Assembly: GCA_025677825.1 (NCBI GenBank)
Contig: JAIXMO010000027.1
Span: 310,001 to 374,000 of the forward strand
Origin: Helicostylum pulchrum
Taxonomy: Eukaryota; Mucoromycota; Mucoromycetes; Mucorales; Mucoraceae
DNA length: 64,000 nt
Reading direction: 5' to 3'
Shown: positions 58,137-64,000 of the stretch, one piece after another
Numbering within the stretch: the stretch's first letter is position 1
How the letters are laid out: every line of letters begins with the position of its first letter
Made by a program: the position numbers and the translations under genes
Notes under the pieces: generated by a model
What the model was told of the DNA's origin: nothing
Database searches by the model: none
Seen by the model: only the letters and a program-made list of their open reading frames with translations

Positions 58137-60155
58137 TCTGTATGGGTAAAGTTAATGTTTTATGATTCTCTTAAAGCTTTAATTATAAATAAAAATTAGG
58201 GCCTGTTGTATATTACCTTGCTTTGAGTTCGAGAACAGGAATACCGACGGTGACAATATTGGGAGTGGTGGTGTTTTGAAAGATTACGGAAGAAGTTTCT
58301 TGGTGATTAGTTTTGTTTTTGATTTTTTTGTTGCTTGACTCCATTGTTGGGAAAGCAGCTGATTCTATTTTTCTCGTTTTTTTGATTTTTTTTTTCTGCT
58401 AGTTCGGCTTGTTTTTTATTTTTTTGTCTTCTTTTAATTTATTTTCAAGTTTTACTCCTTGTTCTTTTCGGATAATCTCCTGTAAGATGGACATACGTCT
58501 GGTACCTGGTTTCCTTCCTCTGGTGTTGGTATTGAGAGCAGGAGAAAGGATTTTTTTGATATCTTTTTTGGGATCGATTAGAACCTTCTGTACATCCAAA
58601 AGATTTTCTGCTAAATAACCTAACTGTTGCTGGTTCTCTAAGCTATCAGAAATGTTGTTTATCTGCATTAATACATGCGATATAATACGTTTGAGATTAT
58701 AGACATTTTCTATACCAAAATTTAAAACTATGGTTAGTTTATACTTATTAAATAGTCCTTTTAAAAAAATACTAATGGAATAATCAACGTGATTAATATC
58801 TGACTCGCTTTCTATTTCCACTTCTTCGACTAGATTTATAACGACTTCTTCGTCATCTACTACGTCGATTACTTCTACAACTTGTACTACATCTACTACA
58901 TCTACTGCATCGAGGTCTTCATTTTTTTCTTCTTCATTTTCTTTTTTTTCTTTTTTTTTTCTTCACTTTCATCTTCTTCGTCTTCACTTTCATCTACTAT
59001 TATTACAGCTTTCTTTTTTTCTACTTCGTTTACTCTATTTTCTTCTTTATCATCTTCACTTTTATCTTCTTCGTGTTCTCCATTTTCTTCTTCCACTACA
59101 GCTGCAACTTCTTTTGTTTTTTTTTTACTGAAACAACAGACTTAGTGGGGCTTGCCCAATCTATTAAAAAAATAAATTAAATAAACGTAAGTCGATTATG
59201 GTTCTAATTTCAGTCTTAAGCCATTATTATATTACCGTTATCGTATTTGTCTAATTCAATTCTCCATCTATTAGGTACGACAGTAAGAGGAATGACATCA
59301 TATATCAATAAAGTGCGATATCAAGGAATATTGTAATTCACTGGGTTTCCACAGTTACAGGATTCTTGATTAATTTTTTTGTCCGCTTATACCACGACTA
59401 ACAGATTCACGAATTCTGTCCATTGCAAAGCGAACAACTTTGTTTTTCAGTTCAGCGAATTTATATTCCAATTGCTTATCAAAAAGCAAAGAGCATAAAC
59501 CGAGCATTTCGATTTCTTCGCAAGAGCTTTTCTCGGCCCTCTTTGATAAGGCGTTTTTATTAGTAACTAGGTACTACTACTATTTGTAGCACAATAAATA
59601 AAATTACCTTCTTTCTGTACCAGGTATCTATTCTGTCTGTTACTAGAGCGATTTGGCCAGAAGAAATGTTACCAATAGCGGTTTTCATGGCAGAGTGCGC
59701 ACTCTCTGAACGGTTGGAAGTTCTATTACCAAGATGCTTGTGCTTATTGGCATAGAAACCGACCCAATGTTCTTTTTCCTTTAACATGTTTCTAAATAAA
59801 TAGAAATTAATTATTAACTTCGTACACTATATTCAACAAGATAGATATATTTTAATGCGTACATGTTAAAGTATTTTTGGGCCTTTTCTAATGCTGCTTT
59901 GTTTTTGAAATTCCCAAGGACAAAAACAGACTCACGGAACTTCGTAATTGTATCATTCACGTCAGACTCAGTTCCTGAATGCACAATGGCATGGTATTTT
60001 CCTCTTATTTGGCCAACCAAATTTCTAACTTCATTTGCGGAATCACCCGATAAAAGAGGCCTGAAGTTAGTCTCAAGGTTGTTATCAAGATGCCAGTAAC
60101 AGAGAAGGTGAGGAACCCCTGGGAATACTACATCCAATGAATTGCGCAAGGCCGT

Positions 60156-60494
60156 TGTGGTAAATGGGAGTGTAGAATAAAAATATATATATAATAAAAG
60201 AGAGGGTCAAGTATAAATACTGTGAGACTGGATAATAGTGTTTTATTATATAAAAAGAGATCTAAGGATTATAAGAATCCTGTTCTAAGGTTGTATTTAT
60301 ACCATTTACCAAAGAGACACTAAGTATTTTTAGTAAGCTATATTTATTAGTGTCTTTACATTATATCATTTTGTGATGTAATTTATACGTTAGACTTTTA
60401 GTTTATATTACTTAGCTTCATTTAATATACTAGTCTTTGACTATGATGTAAGTGTGTTTAGTTAATTTTAATAATTATATCCCAGATCACGACA
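60156..60494 (-). repeat. Solo LTR inserted in the MULE transposase gene
   Basis: A 339-bp insertion flanked by a perfect 5-bp direct duplication GCCGT (60151-60155 and 60495-60499). On the minus strand it starts TGTCGTGATCTGGG and ends CCCATTTACCACA, the TG..CA ends of an LTR. It contains a TATA-like GGTATAAATAC and an AATAAAA signal. Removing it with one GCCGT copy restores the uninterrupted codons FVTDSETALRNSLD of the transposase. Strong evidence for a retrotransposon LTR left after recombination; its orientation (minus) is suggested by the TATA and poly(A) signals. Confidence 0.92.
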
Positions 60495-61699
60495 GCCGTT
60501 TCACTGTCAGTAACAAAAACACCGGGAAATTGAGAGCTTGCAACAGGCCAAACTGCATCCCTCAATTGCTCTCGTACCCAGGCGCACGTACCACCAGTCT
60601 CATTGCTTACCCAAGCACCAGCAATCGCAAATGTCTGAAGGACATCGCGGTTTTTGATACTTGTGATGTTACTCGTACCTACAATATTGACAAACGTCAA
60701 TCTATGCGCATTGGTCTTGTAAGTAGCGTCAATGGTAATAGCTTCTGGCATCTTTCTTGCCTCTTTGATGGTGTCTTCATGACAGAAAAACAAAGACATG
60801 AGCTGATTAGCTTCGTTGACTTGAAAGCGAACAATATAACCTTTATCTTGTAAATTTTTCATGACACGAAACATTTGATTTCCATCCATATCTTTTTTCA
60901 TAAGATAATAGATGTTCGCAATATCCTTTTTAATGACATTTTTAATGCCACTAGATGCTAAGAGCTTCATACAAATAAATCAAATATCAAATTAATATTA
61001 CACAATCGTATAATATAAAATAAATTTGTTTAACACTGGTACCTGCATAACGGCATCTACAGAGTTAGCAGAAGACGAAGACAAGACATTCAAAATTTGC
61101 TTCATTACTTCGGCATCTTGCTTTATATACATGGCATATGTAGTGGCCTTCTTGGGGATGGCGTGGTTGTGACCACCATGGGAAGTCTTGATCACAACCT
61201 TTCCAGACACACTTTTCCCATACTTGATGAAACAAGGGCAGTCGAATCGTTGGGTATCCTTGCGATACTTCTTGACCTCCTCGTCTCCTTCTACTTTTTT
61301 CTGGAGGCGAGGTGTACTACCATGCTTACAGCTTAAAGGCAGGCTTTGGCGTGTAGCATTGGTCACAAACGCCGTATTGTTTTCCTTGCGTGCAGTGGCT
61401 AAACAGGAATACTCCTTTCCGACTGTAAAGACTTCTCTAAAAGCCTTGCTTTCGTTCGTATCGTTAATACCTTCGAATAGATGAATTTCTTGAGTTGACA
61501 TTTTTTAAAATAGTAATAGAGTAAATATAATCTAAATGCAAACAAACAATTAAGGTTCCTTAAATTGTCTTGCACGACAATTTGTGACTTCTATTTTTAA
61601 AATGTCGTGCGCGAAAAGTACGTTTCGTGACGTAGACTTTTTGAATTTTTTTTTTTTTTGGTGTGCCATTTGGTGTGCGCCAAGTTTCCACCCTAATTT

Positions 61700-62035
61700 T
61701 TATGCTTTGTTCATTCCTGTTGATGAAACGATTAAAGGTAATATTTTGTAATTCGAAATACAATGCGTATATAGTTTTGCCTAACATTATTGAAATAGTA
61801 TATGAAAACGATTGTGCATCTAAAAACATGAAGAAAACCTTCTCTTTACGAACAAACATAACTGGTCCCAGATATATGATTTGATCATTTTCTGTCTTAC
61901 CGCAACGCTTAAACTGTTGGATCTTGTTAGGTTTAAGTCTATGTTCAGTTATGAACAATCTCCTCAGGCTTGCGGTGTTATCCTTGCACCCGACGCAACT
62001 AAAAGCTACACGTGGTGAGAGTTGGCTCATTTAAT
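61700..62035 (-). pseudogene. Truncated frame, start MSQLSPRVAFSCVGCKDN
   Basis: Frame from ATG at 62030 running leftward into the MULE right TIR. It encodes MSQLSPRVAFSCVGCKDNTA, LFITEHRLKPNKIQQFKRCG KTENDQIIYLGPVMFVRKEK and a hydrophobic stretch, then enters the TIR. The reading looks like protein; family not recognised. A second, more degraded copy of its first half is the direct repeat at 62115-62290. Confidence 0.35.
61857..62035. repeat. Direct repeat, copy 1
   Basis: About 175 bp, starting CATAACTGGTCCCAGATA, repeated about 258 bp downstream with roughly 85-90 percent identity by eye. Covers the first half of the frame at 61700-62030. Confidence 0.85.
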
Positions 62036-62114
62036 CGATGGTTTTCGCGCTGTCCATTAAAAGAGTTGTTTGTCGAGAATGTTGTAAAGAGAAGGAGCAA
62101 GTAAACCTTAAAGC

Positions 62115-62290
62115 CATAACTGGTCCCAGATAAATGATTTGATCATTTTCTGTCTTACCGCAACGCTTAAACTGTTGGATCTTGTTAGGTTTAAGTCTAT
62201 GTTCGGTTATGAACGTTCTTCACGGGCTTGCGATGTTATCCTTGCATTCGACGCAACAAAGTCAGACGTGACAGTGTTGGCTCTTTTAAT
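62115..62290. repeat. Direct repeat, copy 2
   Basis: Second copy of 61857-62035; shares long identical stretches such as TTTGATCATTTTCTGTCTTA and CCGCAACGCTTAAACTGTTG. Carries stops in the frame equivalent to copy 1. Confidence 0.85.
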
Positions 62291-64000
62291 AGTCAATTTT
62301 TCGAACTAAAAGAGTTGTTCGGCGAGAATGTTTTGCTTTTTGGTATGCTTGTACACATGATGATGCTTTTTTGTGTTAAGGAAATGATGTATCCAACTAT
62401 TTTCATAAACTACAATTGTCAAGAATATGTTTAACAGTTTTGTGTCAAATGATGGAACGCTATTACAAGTTGCAAGAATGTTACAGTTTATTGTGCGTGG
62501 ACAATATTAATGGCTTTACCAACAAAATCACTTTCTTGAACAAGACAGATAGTGGTTACTTAATGGGCAATAAATCTTCCTTGGCATTCTTTAATATTCT
62601 AGTTTCCTTGACGTTAGAAATGAACCCTTTAAAGATCAATTGACGTGCGCCAAGTTTCTCTAAAAAATAAACACTTTTTATCTTAAATCAGCCCTTAACA
62701 TCATGAGCTATGATCATTGCCATTAATACTGTCGAATAAGTCCTTTCTAAATACGGATAGTGCAAGGTATTCATGAACGCGAGGCTCCTATATTTTGCTT
62801 TAGAAAGGAAAGCCTAGCTTGGTTGGTGCCTGTTGAAGTTTCTCTTTCGAAGATAATGCACACGAAGCACTTCTTAATCAGGGAATACCAAATACTAACT
62901 GAAAAAAAATGGCCTAACTTTTTAGTATTTAATAAATAGCTTTAAGCACGATCTTTTTACCACTCTTTTTTTTTTAAGATAGTTAAAGATAATATTTTTT
63001 TAAAAGCTTAAGATGATACTATTTACTATTTGCCAAACAATTTTTAAATACAGTTCCGTATTGTGTTTAGAGAAGATGTTTCATTATTTACAGTCTTTCT
63101 TTTTATACAAGATCTCGATAGACAATCTCTTACTGTTGTTTTTTGGGGGGGGGGAAAGTGGGTGGGTGACGAACATGGCCGGGTGCGTAGACTGGGACGT
63201 TGTCGTAGCTCCGACGGAGAGCTCCAGGCTTCACCACACTCGTCATTGAAACTATTCTATGATATTATATTAGTACGTTAATAATATCGTTTCAGTAAGC
63301 ACTCCCCTAAGAAACATAGATAGCGTATAGTGACATGTCCACTTGCCGTTTTTCATTTCAGTTTTTTATATACGCAAAGACATTGTAAGCTCAACAATAG
63401 GAAAAATTGACGCTATAGTGTCAATCAGAGATATAAAAGACTACACAATCACACAAAAGCGAGTGGATAAGCAAATAATTATACAGCCTACATCACAATA
63501 CACGTAACAGTTCAGAATTCACACTAATAAGTAACCACCATCCCATACAACCCAACGAGGTATTAGAATATGCTACTACTAATGCCTTGATCGAAGCACG
63601 AGCACCTATAGCCAAGCGTCAGTGCAGCCAGGGCAAAGACATGCAGAAACTAATGGCAATAGCTCAGATAGTTGCTTTATATATCCATTTATTTAGATGA
63701 TTTCAGGTTTTTTTCACCTGATTGTGTACCTTTTGCACAAAAAGAGTCCTCATACGATATGATGGCATCGATGCAAACGGGCACTTGCTTGTGTACAAAT
63801 TCACTGCTAAAAAAAAAAGAAGGAAAAGGTTAATTTGATCATGATAAACTGTCATAAATTGGCACTGGTATAAATGGCGGTGCACCAAAAAAAAAAAAAA
63901 AAAAAAAAAGCTCCTCTTTTAACGCGACCTTCATCTTCATGAGTGTTCAAATACCAAGCTTAAAAGGACTCAATTCGCATATAGTGTTTGACGAAGAACA
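62291..64000. other. Gene-poor right end
   Basis: No gene supported. A plus-strand frame 62416-62643 (LQECYSLLCVDNINGFTNKI and after) reads somewhat like protein but has no family. A short GC-richer patch at about 63140-63250 stands out from the surrounding AT-rich DNA. A poly(A) run is at about 63887-63909. Confidence 0.45.

Larger units (their letters stand above)
57489..61501 (-). pseudogene. MULE transposase with C-terminal OTU cysteine protease domain
   Basis: Broken gene. Exons: 61501-61043, 60964-60500 continuing after the solo LTR at 60150-59863, 59791-59608, from 59573, and onward to the OTU exon ending 57489. N-terminus: FAR1/WRKY-GCM-like zinc-binding region (LPLSCKHGS.., FDCPCFIKYG, HGGHNH). 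Core: MPEAITIDATYKTNAHRLTF (Asp), FVTDSETA (Asp), LCYWHLDNN, NRTSNRSESAHSAMK (Glu). Then an SCNCGNPV zinc-knuckle-like motif, an acidic linker, an RGRKPGTRR AT-hook-like basic motif, and, via a splice at about 58218 to 58135 (ELKA-RDPTL), an OTU domain: VDLMGDGNCGFRAISIAAYG (catalytic Cys), ending MIYLCDLHYYVVKPF (His). Breaks: LTR insertion, an A-run frameshift near 59385, TGA at about 59327, TAG at about 58400. Confidence 0.8.
57075..61687. mobile_element. Mutator-like element (MULE) with split long TIRs
   Basis: About 4.6 kb. The ends are inverted: 29 bp identical at 57075-57103 and 61659-61687 (AAACTTGGCGCACACCAAAT..), then, separated by A/T tracts of different length, a second block of 37 bp (57144-57180 and 61607-61643; one mismatch, with AAGTCTACGTCA and TACTTTTCGCGCAC). 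The transposase gene runs from near the right TIR to the left one on the minus strand. No convincing 9-bp target duplication at the ends (left AAGAGAGTT, right CCACCCTAA). A stray TIR-like copy of GTGCGCCAAGTTT is at 62645-62657. Confidence 0.85.

Noticed and set aside
58882..59145. Plus-strand Ser/Phe-rich frame
   Set aside because: Complement of the acidic linker of the MULE transposase.
60452..60853. Plus-strand 133-codon frame
   Set aside because: Antisense to the transposase catalytic exon, which has clear family motifs; its first part lies in the solo LTR.
63130..63260. GC-richer patch as an rRNA or tRNA fragment
   Set aside because: No cloverleaf or rRNA signature could be recognised.
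1..64000. CRISPR array or prokaryotic operon signals
   Set aside because: Spliced genes throughout and no regular repeat-spacer pattern.

Overview
The window looks like nuclear DNA of an early-diverging fungus, most likely Mucoromycota (Mucorales-like). It is very AT-rich with long A and T tracts. Genes carry short introns (about 40-110 bp, GT..AG). Proteins include a fungal plasma-membrane H+-ATPase, a perilipin-type lipid droplet protein, polyQ-rich C2H2 and Myb-like regulators, and several families I can only place as lineage-specific. No rRNA, tRNA or CRISPR array was recognised. All exon models were joined by eye from splice signals, reading phase and protein resemblance; no search was run.

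The left third (1-25 kb) is mostly gene-rich housekeeping DNA: the C-terminus of PMA1, a perilipin, COX20, a GLI/ZIC-like zinc-finger regulator, a small membrane protein, a FHIP (FTS-Hook-interacting) protein, the splicing factor SMU1 head-to-head with ORC2, a RhoGAP whose stop codon region overlaps that of ORC2, and a C2-domain class 3 (diacylglycerol-type) lipase. Scattered among them are dead genes: an ATP synthase gamma (ATP3) relic, an ATR/Mec1-type kinase relic and a GT4 glycosyltransferase relic.

The middle (25-43 kb) has a degenerate minisatellite, a large nine-exon Hsp70/HSPA12-like gene (about 1064 aa), a graveyard of family fragments (33.5-39.4 kb), a glutathione peroxidase and long gene-poor gaps, ending with a Myb/SANT-like regulator.

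The right third (43-64 kb) is accessory DNA: two more decayed copies of an uncharacterised family (called family B here), a small hydrophobic protein, a 2.9-kb hAT transposon with subterminal ATCGTTG motifs, and a 4.6-kb Mutator-like element with split terminal inverted repeats whose FAR1-type transposase reads on into an OTU cysteine protease domain. A 339-bp solo LTR with a perfect 5-bp target duplication sits inside that transposase gene.

The strongest candidates for something new are the Mutator transposase-OTU element and the two lineage-specific families A and B. Several breaks in the decayed genes fall in A/T homopolymers, so some could be base-calling errors; the housekeeping genes show no such breaks.
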